Counted from the first letter of the stretch, positions 11,821-26,500 are shown. The stretch is DNA of 64,000 bases from Nectonema munidae (GCA_030549495.1 JAUIRK010000730.1:62001-126000); one strand, 5' to 3'. The notes: a model not told the origin generated them from the letters alone. Program-made: numbers and translations.

Positions 11821-12110
11821 GATTAGCGAAAGAAATAAACGTGTGGCAAAACTCTACTGGACAAAGTGCGAAGCAAAGAGATTAGAAGAATGACAGGGGT
11901 GGAAGATATAGAGCAGTATTTGGAAGAGCATAGACTCCGTTGGCTAGGACGCTTAGAGAGAATGGATCCACAAAGACTAACGAAGAGACTATGGGATGAA
12001 AACATCACTGGACAAGCGAGGAGAGGGAGACCGAAAAAAAGATGGGAAGATGCTGTTAAAGAAGACATGAAGAAAAGGAACCTGAAGATGCCATGAATCA
12101 AGGACGAATG
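11820..12110 (+). pseudogene. LINE C-terminal fragment
   Basis: The open frame at 11866-12096 contains EEHRLRWLGRLERMD and GRPKKRWEDAVKEDMKKRNL. This is the well-known C-terminal tail of arthropod endonuclease-reverse-transcriptase LINEs. It begins without an upstream RT domain, so it is a 5'-truncated copy. It probably belongs to the same broad group as the minus-strand element at 6725-8790, whose C-terminus ends at a similar point. Confidence 0.75.
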
Positions 12111-13604
12111 TGGCATTTGTAAAGTTCTATTACATGAAAATTTGAATAGCTTTTATTTTTGGCATATTTAAGTACTAATCTTTTATTGCTGAACTGTTAT
12201 CATTAAGAACATAGAAACTTAAGAGAGACTACTTCAAGAAAGAAATTTTTATTCAAAGTATATATCATTCATTGTTTGCATACAATAAAACAAAAAAGTG
12301 TATAAAGTGACTTAAAAACAAACTATGCTCTATATAAGAAATCGTCAGGCAAATGAAGATAATATTTTTTTTCTTTATTAGAACTTTGGAGGATTAATTT
12401 ATTAGAAAATTTTTAAGAGTTTAGATTTATTGTTCTTTGAAAAAAGTTATTCAATGAATTTAATAGATCTAAGTAGTATTCAGACAAAATATGATATATA
12501 CATATATATATTCAAGTATATTACAAGCTTTCAAAGTTTTGAATTTATTATTACAGATAAGACAAAATTAAACAAAGGTGAAAAAATAATAAACAAAAGA
12601 TAAGCTAATTAATGATTTTACAATAATAATAATAATAATATAATAGGTGTCTACCCAAATTTCACAACATCTACAAAAAGATTAAAATTAAAAAAAACAT
12701 TTATAAATGTTGCAAGATGCAAAAAATAGGTAATACATTGAAAAAGGGAAAATCTTAAATATAATTTAAATATAATGATGAAAGTATTTAAAAATGAATG
12801 TAATTTTAGTGTTAAGCAACATCTAATGCTGCTTCTGAATTAAAGATGATATAATCGATAGGAATAAGGGTAAAATAGAAAGCATGGTTTCGTTTTCGTA
12901 GATTAGGAAGTTTAAAAGGGTAGTAATCAATAAAGTATACACATCAGTAGAAAACTCGTTGTTTGTAACAAAAACTGTCCCTTTAAAAGTGTGTGCAAAA
13001 ATGATAAATGGAAACCAATAGCGTAACGTCTCAATGCAGAAATAATGTCTAAAAATAAGTAAAATAACAGAATTGAAAACCCAGGTTAGGTTTTAACATC
13101 TCTTACGTTTAACACATAGACACAATCATCGAATAATAAATATAACAAAAATGTTGATAATTTTTATATTTTAGATAAGCTTTTCGGGGGCGCAATAGGA
13201 CATGGAGAATATTCATCTTTGTTATTACGGCTCGTATTTTTTTGATAGTACTTTTCTAACTTCATAATGATGTGCTTACCATATCTAAAAAATTGAAAAA
13301 TATTTTATCATGTATTTGTTGAAAAGCAAAAAGGAGGAAAACTTTTTAGGCATAAAATTAGTATATACTTATTGATTAAATTGTAAATCAATCATCTAAT
13401 TTTTAGGTTAAAAATGTTTGTCGTGTTAAAGATGAAAATCTGGTATACTTGGCAATAATACCAAAGAAAATACCATTTCTTTATATTTCATAGAATTTTT
13501 TTAAATTTTATGTAGTATAGTGGGAAATCGAAAAGAGACAGGAGAGCGCGGAGGAGTGATTAGCCCTTCCTTCTCTAACTACTCCACTATTGTTACTTAT
13601 CATT
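12111..13604. other. A/T-rich intergenic with an (AAT)n tract
   Basis: A short (AAT)n microsatellite lies at about 12621-12644. No coding region or element ends are recognised in the rest. Confidence 0.4.
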
Positions 13605-13608
13605 TTAA

Positions 13609-13738
13609 CCCATTTAAGACCAAGCAAAGCAGACGATATCTAAAAAAACGCAGACGATTTATATTCAAAGTCATTGAAAAAAGCAGACGAAGATGAAATT
13701 ACTTATGTTCCAAAATAGGAACATTGGTCATAAATGGG
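13609..13738. mobile_element. TTAA MITE, family A, copy 1
   Basis: A 130-base element flanked by TTAA at 13605-13608 and 13739-13742. Terminal inverted repeats are CCCATTTAAGACCAA at the left and CCCATTTATGACCAA at the right, read inward (14 of 15 match). The body carries CAGACGATATC and CAGACGA motifs shared with other TTAA elements in the window. TTAA target choice and the CCC ends point to mobilisation by a piggyBac-type transposase. Confidence 0.85.
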
Positions 13739-13742
13739 TTAA

Positions 13743-16130
13743 ACCAGTTTCAAATTTTACAATCTATAAAACAAAAACACATATTCCTGTTCTGGAAGAA
13801 AAATTGCTTTAAATTGAATTGGTGTGCTCTAAGTATTTATGCCTATAATATTAATCTCATATTGTTTTCTCATTTATCGGCAAAATTTTTTTTTAGTTTT
13901 TAGGATATTTTATGGCTAATAGTTAATTCTAGATGTTTGGTTATCATTGTTGAAAATACTGAAATTTTTTTTAGGCTTGCTTTGCTTTATTCACAAAAGC
14001 ACATTCAAACCAGTTAAATTTTATAGATGAAGATTCATCGAATTTTGTATGTATTTTGACATTTGTCAAGACTAATGAATTATAATTTATTTATGCAAAT
14101 TAGATTGAGGAATAAATGCTAGCATAAAAAGGTTGGGAACTACTGGCTTAAACTATAAAAATGAAATATGACATGAAGCAAATAAGAGACTGCTTTAAAA
14201 ATTATAAAAACAGATCCTAGAGCCACAATGAAAGACCTCATTGATGCAATTTTTTTTGAAACTAATTTAAACCATTTTATGAAAGTTTCTGAGTAAATAT
14301 TTTTCTAATTTTTATTTCTTTGTTATTATAAAACTTTGCAGAAATTTATTCAACGTTTTACTTTATATTTCATATCATTCAGCATTTAAAATTTTATTCC
14401 TTTATTTTCATTGGATAGGTAGGAGGAAGTAATTGTACTTTAAAAGCGCAATTTTTTCAAATAATTTGATTATGTCTAATCAATTCTCGTTATTTTTCAT
14501 GTAGATCTCTACACCTTCTACCCTCAAATTGAAAAACAGATTTTAAAATTATTATAACGTTTAGATAGTTTAATTCAAGTTAATTTTGTTAAATGTTAAA
14601 ATTTTTATGATTTAGCTGGAGTCGGAGTCACTAATAAAATGTTGCAAAAGTTATTAAATTATTTAGAAGACTCCACACCGCTGGGTATAACAATCTAGTT
14701 GTAATTGATCTCAATACTTAGCGTATTTTAAAGATAACTTTTAAAATGCAATCATAAGCTAATACTTATACATCTTTGAATAAAAAGTAAATATTGGTAG
14801 AATAACAATTGTTTCACAGTTATCTCTTAGAAAAAAATTAATCTCGAAATCAACAACCTACATGATAAGGTAAGATTAATAATGAAATCGTAAAAAATTT
14901 GTAGGAATTAAAGTAAGATTGTCATAACTATCAAAAAAGGAAGCTGATAAATGGGCAAATAAAAGAAAAATGTAAAGTAGAAAAGAAATGAAAAATGGAG
15001 ATGGATTTGAAAGAGCTTGAAGAAAAAAGAAAGAAAATTTTAAGAGATGGTACAAATGAAATTACAAAAATTGATCAAGAAGCGAAACTAATAAAAAGCA
15101 ATCTTTCACAAAGTTAAAACGCTTACTTATAAATATATGCTCTCTTTTTCATAAAATAAAAAGTTTGAACTTATAACTTCATATAATCGATATAAATGAA
15201 ATAATATTGTAAACCTTGAAAATTTTCATATTACTCTTGAAAACCTCTTGAATTTCATTTTTGAAATTTGGTAGACACCCTCTATAAATTGTTATGAACA
15301 ACAAAAAATACTTCTTTGTAAAAATTATTACAATAATATGTGCTTTTTTTAAATATTTTTTTTTGATTTTCACCTTTTTTATGACGAAATTAATTAAGAA
15401 AATTGAAAACTACTTTTTTATAAAAAACATTTTTTATCTTAGTTCAAGGTAATAGTATATCAGAACTATATTACAGTATAACATTTTATACATGAATTTC
15501 TATTTTATTTTTCACTGTATTCGTTCCAATCATTCAAAAATATTAAGATATATTATTTGAAATTCAGGGAAAAAAATGGACAGCCGCAATAGAGAAAGAA
15601 GATGGGTGATATATTTGTAAACAGCATTTTATAAGCACTACCTTTTCAATGGAATTGTGAGATTTTTGAGGAATTATGAGATATCGAGTTATATATGTAT
15701 GAACATCTAGAATTTTTTTATTGCCAAAACCCATTTGCTTTCAATTATAAGCAAAGGGTTTTCAAGTGATTTCACACCAGGACCTTGAATTATTGATACA
15801 GTTACATTGAATATACTCACTAGCAATGCCAAGCTAATTAATGTTAAAATTTAAAAGATAGTGATTTTTAATATGTCCATATTTTCATCAAAATTTGGAG
15901 TCAAACACTACAAGGCTCAGGCCTCATACGGCCAAAAGAGGGTTTTAATAATTTTAATGCAAACTCTTGCTTCGACTAAAGAAGGCCCACTCCGTATGTT
16001 CCCGACTCCGCACCCTAATTTACCTCTCAAAACTTTGAAGAAAAAATTTAAAAAAAATGTGAGGATAATGGGGATAAAAAATACAGATAGAGTTTTTACT
16101 GCGTCAAAATGAAGTCAAAGACTAAAGTGT
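13743..16130. other. A/T-rich intergenic downstream of pumilio
   Basis: No recognisable gene. The frame at 15861-16112 (+) has no known domain and overlaps the likely pumilio 3' UTR. This stretch should contain the pumilio polyadenylation site, but I could not place it. Confidence 0.35.
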
Positions 16131-16131
16131 T

Positions 16132-16174
16132 TTAATTGAGAAAGTGATAAGAGTAGGAATTAGCGGGTGGCATG
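16132..16174 (-). other. pum: Possible alternative last coding exon of pumilio
   Basis: The final exon reads ..LRKLT followed at once by a stop, but GTAATT sits exactly inside the Thr codon (donor at 16284-16283). A pyrimidine-rich TTTGTATATTGCAG acceptor ends at 16175. Splicing there keeps phase and gives MPPANSYSYHFLN then a stop at 16132-16134. Neither version carries the YGKHI-type tail that usually follows LRKYT in animal Pumilio. The splice is inference. Confidence 0.35.
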
Positions 16175-16280
16175 CTGCAATATACAAAAGTTTAGGCAAA
16201 TTAAAATTAGACATACTTTTCTATTCAAATACGAATTGAATGGCAACAAAGCGACACTTATATAGTTGTGAAATTAGAAA

Positions 16281-17569
16281 TTACGTCAATTTTCGTAGTG
16301 ATGGAATAAATGGCCTAATTTTAGCCAAAAGAATTTTTCGTTGATTTGCATCTGAAACATCAAGCATTCGTTGAATAACATAATTTGCAAATTGATCTTT
16401 CATCAAATAGAATAATGGACTTGCAGAACTAAACAGAATAAATGTAATACGCCTAACCGTTTAAAATAGAAATTACCTTTTTGGATACTTATAAACTTCT
16501 TCAATCAATGCAGCTTTTTCCCCACTTGAAGAATTTACAATACACTTTTCAATAACGTTGCTATTTCGTAGAAAAAGAAAATATATGCTATCGAACAAGG
16601 GACAAATACAAAATTTGTATATACCTAGCAAATTTCTGTTGAGCTAAAACAACAATCTTGCCTTTAACAGACTTAACTATCTTAGATTTATCAGCTTGGG
16701 ATCCATGTTCTAAAACATGTTGAATGACATAATTTCCATACTGATCGTGTATTAATTTTTCTAAGTTATCATGTAATTCCTTCAGAATAAGAGACACTTG
16801 ATCTGTGGGACAATGTTCTAAAATCCTCTGTATCACTCTACAACCATAAGGATGTATTGATAAGGTATAAACCTAAGATAAAAACGAAAACAATATCAAT
16901 AAAAATATGCCCATTCAAAAAGGATTACTTGACCAATAAAAGAATCTATAATGAATTGTAAATATTCGGGTTTCACACATTCTATGCTCTTTTGTACAAC
17001 GTGATTGCCATTTTGATCCTTTACACATTTTATCACATGTCCTTTTAGTTCGTTAACGATGTTCAACTAAAAAATGTGAACTTACGCTATCTTTTGAAAC
17101 ATGATTAAAAATAAATACCTGATCTTCGGAACTTATGGATTCCAAGGCTTTTTGAATAACTCTACAACCATACATTTGTAATGCTAATGGCAAAACATGC
17201 CCAATAAGCTGCGTTGCTAAGGAACTCTTTTGTTTATTTGTCCCAAACTCAAAAAATTTCTGAACAATATAATTTCCAAAAACATCAGTCATTAAACTGT
17301 AAGCATGAGGAAGGATTTCTGCAAAAACAATCTGAACATCTCCAGGTGAAGATCTTTCGAGTTTTTGTTGAATAAATCTAAAAAATATTATTTTATCTCA
17401 ATTAATGTAGAAAGTAAAATCAAATTACCTAGAACCATGTTGATCTTTAGAAAACTCAACAATATGATTTGTCAGGTCTTTTAACTGTAGATTCGGAAAT
17501 TTATTGTTCCTGAAATCTTCTAATAGTTTACTTCTAGTACTTAAAGACTTATCTTTATTACCCAAGTAT
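16281..17569 (-). other. pum: PUF domain (Pumilio homology domain) exons
   Basis: Six exons separated by introns of 48-64 bases encode eight PUF repeats. RNA-contact triplets by repeat, read from the helix motifs: R1 QHGSRFIQ (S,R,Q); R2 VFGNYIVQ (N,Y,Q); R3 MYGCRVIQ (C,R,Q); R4 QNGNHVVQ (N,H,Q); R5 PYGCRVIQ (C,R,Q); R6 QYGNYVIQ (N,Y,Q); R7 KFASNVIE (S,N,E); R8 QFANYVIQ (N,Y,Q). By the known PUF code, R8 to R1 reads U-G-U-A-U/N-A-U-A, so target specificity should be that of fly and human Pumilio. The domain opens with [20 protein letters not shown]. No repeat is damaged. Confidence 0.95.
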
Positions 17570-20500
17570 CTATATTAAAGAAGAAAATAGCCATAAACTT
17601 TATTAGAAATTAGTTGGCAAATACGTTTTAAAATTTCTGTAGGGTTGTGGAAAATAAAATTGAGAGTGAGGAAATGGTGGTGGATATGCAGTCTTTATTC
17701 CAGGAGTAAAGTTCCTGATTTTCCCATCTGTAGAGTAACAATTATTGTAATAGCGATAACCATCAAAGTAAGGATCTATGTAAAAATGGAAATGAATCAT
17801 GAGAATACTAGTAATATTGTATTTATTACTATGAGCGTCTTCAGTGCCGTTGAAATAATTGAATGTATTAACATTGTTGGGAGGGCGCGGTAAAATAGGA
17901 TTTCTATGATACAAAGCAGATCTTGTTGTAGATAAAGGTGATTGTGTTGCAAAAATTCCGGCAGAAAAGTTCGGATAATTAACATTTTGATGATTCATCG
18001 AAAAATGAGAAGGTCTAAACTTATTGTATTCGGTACTAAAATTATTTTCCTTTTGGTTGAATGATTGAATTCCATTATTGAAACCTATACAAAAACAAGT
18101 ATTAATTTTAAGAACAAGCCACTTAAAGTAATAATATCAATTAAACGAAAACTTTAGAATATCATTTTTGCTTTTTAAACATAGAGATTTCAGAAGCATT
18201 TTCATTTAGATTCCGAATTAATACTTTTATGTAATAGTTTTTTATTTATAGTAATATTATGTGGAAATATTATCCAATATATATTCTGGCAAGATTTTCC
18301 AAAGTAAAAAAAATTAAGTTGCAATGCGTGGAAAAATGGATTAAAATTAGGGGTGTAGGGATTTCAAAATTTTGGCATTCTTGTTTTTTACAATTACCGA
18401 TACCAATACAAATACCTACACATATTCTAATTGTAGTTTTGAAAATGCGTTATAATATTGATTTATTATTGTTAAAATTAAAATTTACAAACTTTCGATT
18501 TTCTCCGACTTTTACCGGAAGACAGTTTTTTTGCGGCATGAATGCGTTACCTTCAACCTACTAGTTAATAACAAAATATAATTTTGTTATTAGTTGATAG
18601 CAAAATACATATACAGTGAAACCTCAAATATACGAAACTCAATCGAGTATTTGAATTTTTATCCCAACAACGAACGTGCCCACCTAATGAAAGAAAGAAA
18701 TAAGTTTTCACGTATCCGAACCTGTTGGGATACTTTTGGTTCTACTATATTTACTTAAAAATTTTCCCGAGAAAATTGATAAATCGTATAAAATTGGAAA
18801 AAGAAGCAAAAACGAATAAACTCAATATTTTTTTTGTCAAAATTGACTTTAAAAAAAATTTATGTACTCGAATAGAACTGTACTTTTTAAACTCTAGTAA
18901 AAATGTCATGAAGCTCTGATGTAGTCAACATTTTCATTTGGAGATTTCCAAAGGGGTACACTGAAATAGTTGTATAAGTTCATGTCTGAACTAAAGTTAA
19001 CAAATACTGCATATACAAGCTTATTTGTATTAGCAAAAGAAAAAAAGAAAACTAAAAATGTATTATTTATTTCTATAAAATTTTCGGGTAAATAAGACAC
19101 TGTAGTCAACATTTGATTGAACATCCAAATACAAAAATATTTTGATGCAAGGTTGGAAAAACAGGGGCATACTCAATGTTGTTAAAACAAAGAAAATTGA
19201 ATTGTTGGAATCAATTCAAAAATTTGATTTTGTTTTGCAAGTAATTTTTTCTTTAAAGCGTAAAACGCTGGAATTGAAATTCGCGGAATTTTTGTATTAT
19301 AAATGACTAAAGAATCGCTATTTTTACGTATTTTACCGACACAGATTGTTCAAAATTCAGCAGGTTCTAACGATGCCGAGTAATCGCTACACCCCTAATT
19401 AACCGGTTAACGACCACAGTAGACATATGTCGACTTTACAAAAATGTGAATCGTCTGCATTTATTAATGCTTTTTAATACAAATCTTCTGCTTTATACTA
19501 GATATCGTCTGATTATTCTGGTCGTTCGGGTTAAATAATGTTATCATTATAAAATGCTCAAATACAACAAAGCTGAATTATCTTTAAATAAGCAGGAACA
19601 CATTTATTTTCGTTTTATTGAAGCATTAAAACATTAAATGCCAAAATCGATCTATTATTAAGTAAATTTCACAAGTTACATATAGCTTGGCTGAAAATTC
19701 TTTAATTAGTTAATTTTTTTTATTATAAAAAAATGAATAGTTTATTATTTTTAAAACTAAAGTCAATGAAAATTTCTTACCCAGTGCGATTTTATTCATC
19801 ATGCGACTAACATAGGGAAAAAATATAACCTCAAAGTAAGAAATTCTCATTGACTTTTTATTAGTTTTATTAAAGAGTAAAGCTTTCATTTTTTATAATA
19901 AAAAACTAAACAAAAAGTAATCCTATAAATATCTCCATAAAGGTCAAAGGATGAAGACGTGCGATAACCCATCTTTTATGCTAGATGCCCTTATTTTTTC
20001 ATTATTTTTAAACAAGTTAAAATTTAAAAACTTTTTTGAAAAGGCGTAAAAATTATTTAAATAACTTCTCACCGTGCATCAACAAAATATCATTAACAGA
20101 AGGTTTTACTTGTGCATTCTTTCAGTAAAAACTATTCAGCTAAGGTGACATTTCTTTTACTTGCTGCACTAGTAGCCATAATGGAAAAGGGAAATATTAG
20201 AGTGACCCTTCCAATAATAATCAAGGATATCATTTCAGGTTGATAAATCCACTGAAATTTTATTGAATTTTTTTATTTCAATTTTCTAACGATCATCGTC
20301 CAACTAGTTTAGAAGGCACCCTGCTATTTTTTGAGTCACTTTATTTTGACTAGTAATCCAATTGTCTTTTTTTTAATTAAGAAACGTTAACATAGAATCA
20401 CACAGGATTTAGAAAAACAGCTATTTTTTGAATTATATGAGTCATATATTTTTTTCTAAAGAATAATGATTAAAAAAATTTACAATAAATAACTCAAACT

Positions 20501-23500
20501 TGAGTGTCATTTTAAGAAATATTTTTGTTTTGTCAAATGTGTGTTTTAATCTTGATTTCGATGACAATTATTCTTGAAGAATTGTTGTCTTCATTTATCA
20601 CCCGCTCTTAAAAATTTCTATACCCACATAACATTTTTAAGGTGAACACCCAAGGGTATCTGCCAGGACTCTAGCAGCTACACTGTAGCGAGGGGACTAC
20701 TTCGCAATTTTCATATCGTATTAATGCTTACCGTTTAATGGTAACCTTGGAGCAAGAAATTGGGTTGATTGGGAGAAATTATTCGAATCAACAGCATCAT
20801 TAGATGATAAAACAGAAGGATATTCCAAGAACATAGCATTAGCATTACTGCGAGGCATTCCCTTCAAAGATGAAATATCATTAAAACCATTTGAAAAGCT
20901 ATTTTCTGTTTGTCGCATAGAAGAATTGTAAGAATTAGCAGAAGCACTTCCGAAAGAGTCAGGGTGATGATGCGGATGATGTGAGAGCGCATTATTACTA
21001 TTGATAAAGCGAAAAGGCGTTGAAGACATAGCATGTGAGTTGGAGTTTGTAGGACCTGAAAAATAAGTGGTGTTTGTAATGACATTCATAATGAATTATG
21101 AATTCTATTTAAATTTTGCTAGAACTAAAAAGATATAAATTCCGATTAACTTTAAGTATTTCAGACACTCAAGGTAGAAAATTTGAAATTTTTGGAATAC
21201 TTCATCAAATTAAAAAATAGTATGATAAATAAATACACTAAAGGGACTTACTATATTGAATAAAAATGGTAATTCTCTATAATAAATAAGATATTTGATT
21301 TTATGTAGGAATGATATTAAACTGATGTTTGTTATGATATATTTAAAATAGTGGACATTAAGAATATACGATTTAAAAATGGTACCAAAAATACCCAATT
21401 AAATTTAAGTAAAAAAGCGTTTTTTGCTAATTGATTGTAATAAAATACAATAAAGAGTGTTATACGAGGCAAATTCAAGTCATCCATATATAAAAAAAGT
21501 AATTCCCATAAAAAAGAACATGAAGAAGCAAAGGAGAGCGTATACAACTTTTTTCGATAAAATAAACTAGCTATAAAAAAGAATCTGATATACCTAAGAC
21601 ATGGGAAGGGGGAGTCATGAAGCATCTATTAGCTGTAATGGGATTCATCGCTCTAGTCGATGATGAAGAATTTTGCAGGAACATTTGAGGGTTTTGGTTG
21701 AAATAATTATTGTTTACAAGCATTTGATAAACAGCAGCATTGAAATTGGCATCTAAATGAAAATTAAAATTGGGGAAATGTAAGTTATGAGTAAAATCAT
21801 TTACCAAACGTTGCTGGTGGATGAATCATATTAGTGCTATCACAGATACTACCAGCACCATTTGAAGGATTTATAATATGATTATTAAAATTCATAACAG
21901 TCTTTTCGCCCATGAGATTTTTCGAATGATTGAATGAAATTTCTTCATCCAATAAATTATTGTGATTTTCATTAATGTCGATTGGAGTATGAGAACTCTG
22001 GTTTAAAAGACCTATAGAGCCGTTCTGAGATATCACAGGTGATGAAGAAATACGCTTAAATAACTGTGATTGATTTTGTTGTTGAATATGCAAAAGTGTC
22101 TAAAATTAGAAATATAGACGTGTAAACATTTTTGAAATTACGAACAAACTTGTTGCATGTAAGCTTGATGATGGGGATGAAGAGGATGTAAGATTGGATT
22201 AGAAGGCTGTTGGGCAAAACTGGGTGTATGCGGAGAACTTGCAAGTTCTGAAGTCTGTTTGTTCGGGTGATTCGATAAAAACCCTCTATTACTCATATCA
22301 GACTCAATATTTGAAGACAAATGATCAGCATTTGTATCATTTGAAGTAACATTTTGAGAAATTTGTTGCTGAAGAATTCCAGAATGGTACAGATTCCATG
22401 GATTCAAACCATACGCAGCAGCGTGGGGATGGTGATATTGAGGTGGCATAACAGCTAAATAACAAAAATACTAATTTAAAAGATTCTAACACAATAATCC
22501 CCTAAGATCAAAAAAGATTTCTCATTAAATTAAAATCACATTAAAACAAACATTCTCACACGCTGATATTATACACTTTATCAATTCACAGGAAATATTT
22601 GGTCAAGAAGTTAAAAATTGTTAGAGTAGTTTTTGTTACATGCAATGATAAATAATAATTAAAATGTATAAAAAATAATATGAAAGTCATTTTTCATAAA
22701 TATTAATTCAAACATAACTCATTTATGTTAAATTCCCCTTGATATAAATTAGGGTGACTAGACGTCCGGATTTAGCCGTACAAATCCGAAATTGTCGTGA
22801 ATTTTTTTTGAAAGAAAATGTCTGGATTTTTTGTTGTAACAATTTTTATAATTTTTTAACTATTATTCTTATTCTTTTCAAAAAAAATTGTTAACTTTTT
22901 TCCAAAATTAAAATGTCTGAATTTTTTACTTTCAATTTGAAATTTAAATTATAGATTTTTCTATGCCCAAAAGAAAGTGTTGTTTTAATCAAATACTTGC
23001 ATAGAAGTATCCTTTTTTAGAGAAGGTCGTAACAAAAATGAAGTTGAATGTTGGAATTCAACACAATAATGAACAGCAAATGTTGAAATCTGCTGTTGAA
23101 GGCGCTTTAGTTTATCATTGTGTTAAACATGAAGTTAGTTTTAGAACAATGGATTGTACTTCTTCACTGTTAAAATAAGTTTTTTCTGATTCTGAAAGAG
23201 CAAAAAAAAATCATGTTGTAGAACAAAAACTTCTTATATCGTTACCAGAGTTAAAAGATATTAGTTTAAATGCTATAAAGAGAAAAGAATTTGAGTTCTT
23301 GTTGAAAAGTAGACTATGTTAGTTGAGCTCAAAATTGAAAACGATGTTTGTCTGTGTATATAGCAATTTGATATAATGGTATTTTTTATAACAAAAAATA
23401 TTCCAGAAAATTGTTTAGAGGTTCTATTTTCAAATAGATGTGTTAAAAATTGCATATCATGATTTAGTTACGATCTAGAGAAGGGATTCTTAACCAGATT

Positions 23501-26500
23501 AAAAAACCTATTTTTAATTTAAAATTATAAATATACTTTCATATACATTTTTTTGATTAAAATATTTAATAAATATTCAAAAACATTTTATAATGATTCA
23601 TTTTAATAAAAACTTTAAGTATTTTTTGCAAGTACAAATATTAATTGCATGTAAAAATTTCCTCGGAGGGGCTTTCATAGCTTTCATCAGCTTTTTAAGG
23701 GGGTCCATAACTGAATAATGCTTAAGAACCTCTGATCTAAAGGTAATTTTTAGACAAAAATTAGGGTAAATAACCGACAAAATGATTAACTTACTTCTTC
23801 CACAGTGCTCTAAAAAAACCTTAGCACTTGATAAAGTTATGTTGGAAAATAAGAATTGTCCCTAATTTTTAACCTCAATATAAATATAAAATTATTTAGT
23901 TTTTCTATTTATTAATTTTTCAGAAATAAAATATATCATTTAAAAAAATAGTAGGATACATTTTGGCAGGATAGTTAATTTTAAAATCTTTATGAAAAAA
24001 TATATATACATTTTAATATATAATGTGCTTTAGGAAACGACGAATTCATTTTTTTAACAGACTTTTTATAATTATATTAAAATGTTCATAAAATTCTAGG
24101 ATGCAATTTTCTCAGAAACATATATAAATGAAACGAAGTTGGAATGAATGAAAAATTTCATACTTCCTATGAATCCCATTGAATAAGCTTCTTGCGGATT
24201 CATCAAAAAATTATTATTAAAACTTGCATTAGGATTGGAAACATTGTTGCCAGAATTTAAATCTAAAAGTAAATATATATTTTAACAAAAATTACTTTAT
24301 TAAAAAATATAGTACATGGCGGCTTAAATTATGATCATGAGCCTCCTAAGCTAGAAACACGCGGGCCCTGTGAATGCCTTTATATTATTTTAGCACGGTT
24401 CGTTCTTAATTAAAACTAAAAACCTTCTTTCGAAATACTAACCGGAAAAGGTGTTTTCTAAATGTTTGCCCCTCAATGCTTTTCAGACATTTCTCTATTA
24501 AATTTCCTCAATATACTCGTTTAATATAAAAGATATATAATAAAATATTTGTCGCGGAAGGTCAAGATTAAAAGAACAAAGTTTACAAAAAGGCTACTCT
24601 TTATGCTGGATATTAGGTCTTATATAAATCAACTTATTGCTAAAGTACAGAAAAAGAAACACTTCTATTACTATCCTTTTTAGAAACATTTTTAAAAAAT
24701 TATTTTTTTTCGAAAAATTACTTCAGTTGGCTAAAAAGGCTTAGGAAGGGCAACTTCCTAAACTTTTCTACGATTTACAAAAAACAACCTCTTTAATGAG
24801 AATTTTACGACTGCCGTTTTGAGCATTAGAGAATTTTTCAATGAACAATTTTCTAACATGAACTTTATTAAATGTAAATTGATGAACCAAATTGGAAGCA
24901 TATAAAAAATTGAAAATTACTCATTCACGCCTGACAAGCGGAAACTCTTTAAAGGAATAGCTCCATATTTTGATTGAAATCAATAATAATAATAATAATA
25001 GGGGAATTGTGGACATAAAATGCATACTTCAATAATGATGATATTATCATCGTAATTAAAAATCTTCAAATTATAAAATATTTAAAGTCTTTTGAAATTA
25101 CGAGTTTTTGAGTTACGGTTCTTTTATCTTAGTTTGCTGAACCATGAACTAGTAGAGTATAAAAAATTATTGAAGGTGAAAGTCTCTAAAGAAAACTAGT
25201 GGCTTAAATGACATTAGGTTAACACCATTACTGGAGAATGCAGGCTGGCAAGTTCGTTATTTCCTGTGTGATCAGGCGCATAGACGGATATGGGTGGATA
25301 AGACTTGTTATAGAAAATTATGGAGGTGCAAAGAATATTTGTTGATATTCTATGTTCTTTGTTGAATAAGGTATCATGCAATTTTAATAATACAATTCTT
25401 ATATAACAAAATAATAAAAATTCCTCATAGTTGTTTATTTTACGAATAATGATGATCTCAATAAGTGTAGTAATATATAATTTACTACACTTTGATAATC
25501 AATGAAATTAGAGTTAAGTAATCTTACCTTTCCTTTATTTTATTTTCATATGATAATTCATTTGTATGCAATGATTTTTATAGTTATTTTGTTATGTTAT
25601 AATTTATGCGCAGATTTTAGAATAAAATTCTGTATTTAAACTAAAAAACTGCCAAAATACTAGATTTTATCATATGGCTGTTGCAAAGCTTTCAAAGTTA
25701 AAAAAAGATTCTACAGTGTAATTAAGATTGGAAACTATTGGTCTACTGCCTGCTTTGACTGAATAAAATCTGGCTATCTGGTCTACAATGTAAATTCCCA
25801 CCTTGTTTTTGTTGTAAAAAAGTATGTATCTGCTTTCTTATTCGGATTACACATTAGGATGTAAAGTAATCAAAAGAATAACAGACTACGTAACTGTAAG
25901 TGTAACAGTGGACGTCTCTGAAGATAATCAAATATTAAAAGTGGTATAAATCTGCGGTTAAAGGTAGATATTTATAAATACAGTGTGGTCTAAAAAAACA
26001 TTCGCATTTTTAACCTAGGACGATATAAAATGTTTTTTATATAGTAAGAATTTTGACATTGTTATTTTCTTTTTAACTCTTTGAGGACCAACATTTTGAA
26101 GAGGATTTGTCTGCTTTCTTTTTCAATGGAATTTTATATATTCAAGGCAGACAATTTTCATTTCTTGGGTCACTGGTGACCCACTGGTCCTCAAAGGGTT
26201 AACCCTTTCATTACCATAAAAATCAGACAATATTTATTAAAAAGCAAAAGATTTATATACAAAAATTTATAGCCCTAGATAATGCCTTTTACTGAAAAAG
26301 AGAAAATTTTTATTATCATTACCGAATAGATAAGAAGTACGGCAGAATGAAAGAATTCCCTCACAAAAAAAATGGACTTTAGGAGGATTAGGTATACTTC
26401 TAAAGAAAATTGATGAAACTGAAGACATAAAAAGAAAAGCTGGAAGAAGCCGCCTAAGACAGCAAGAAATGACAAGAACATCAAAGAAGTTTCAGAAAGG

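Noticed and set aside
15840-15900. A missing pumilio tail exon (reads YGHI on the minus strand)
   Set aside because: No usable splice acceptor precedes it, one expected residue is absent, and the following residues do not match the family tail.
15861-16112. Plus-strand 83-aa frame downstream of pumilio
   Set aside because: No domain, lies across the probable pumilio 3' UTR, and no splice or start context supports it.
17603-17998. A single 131-aa minus-strand frame as one pumilio exon
   Set aside because: A 54-base GT..AG intron (17776-17829) inside it keeps phase with both flanking exons and gives the consistent full-length frame.
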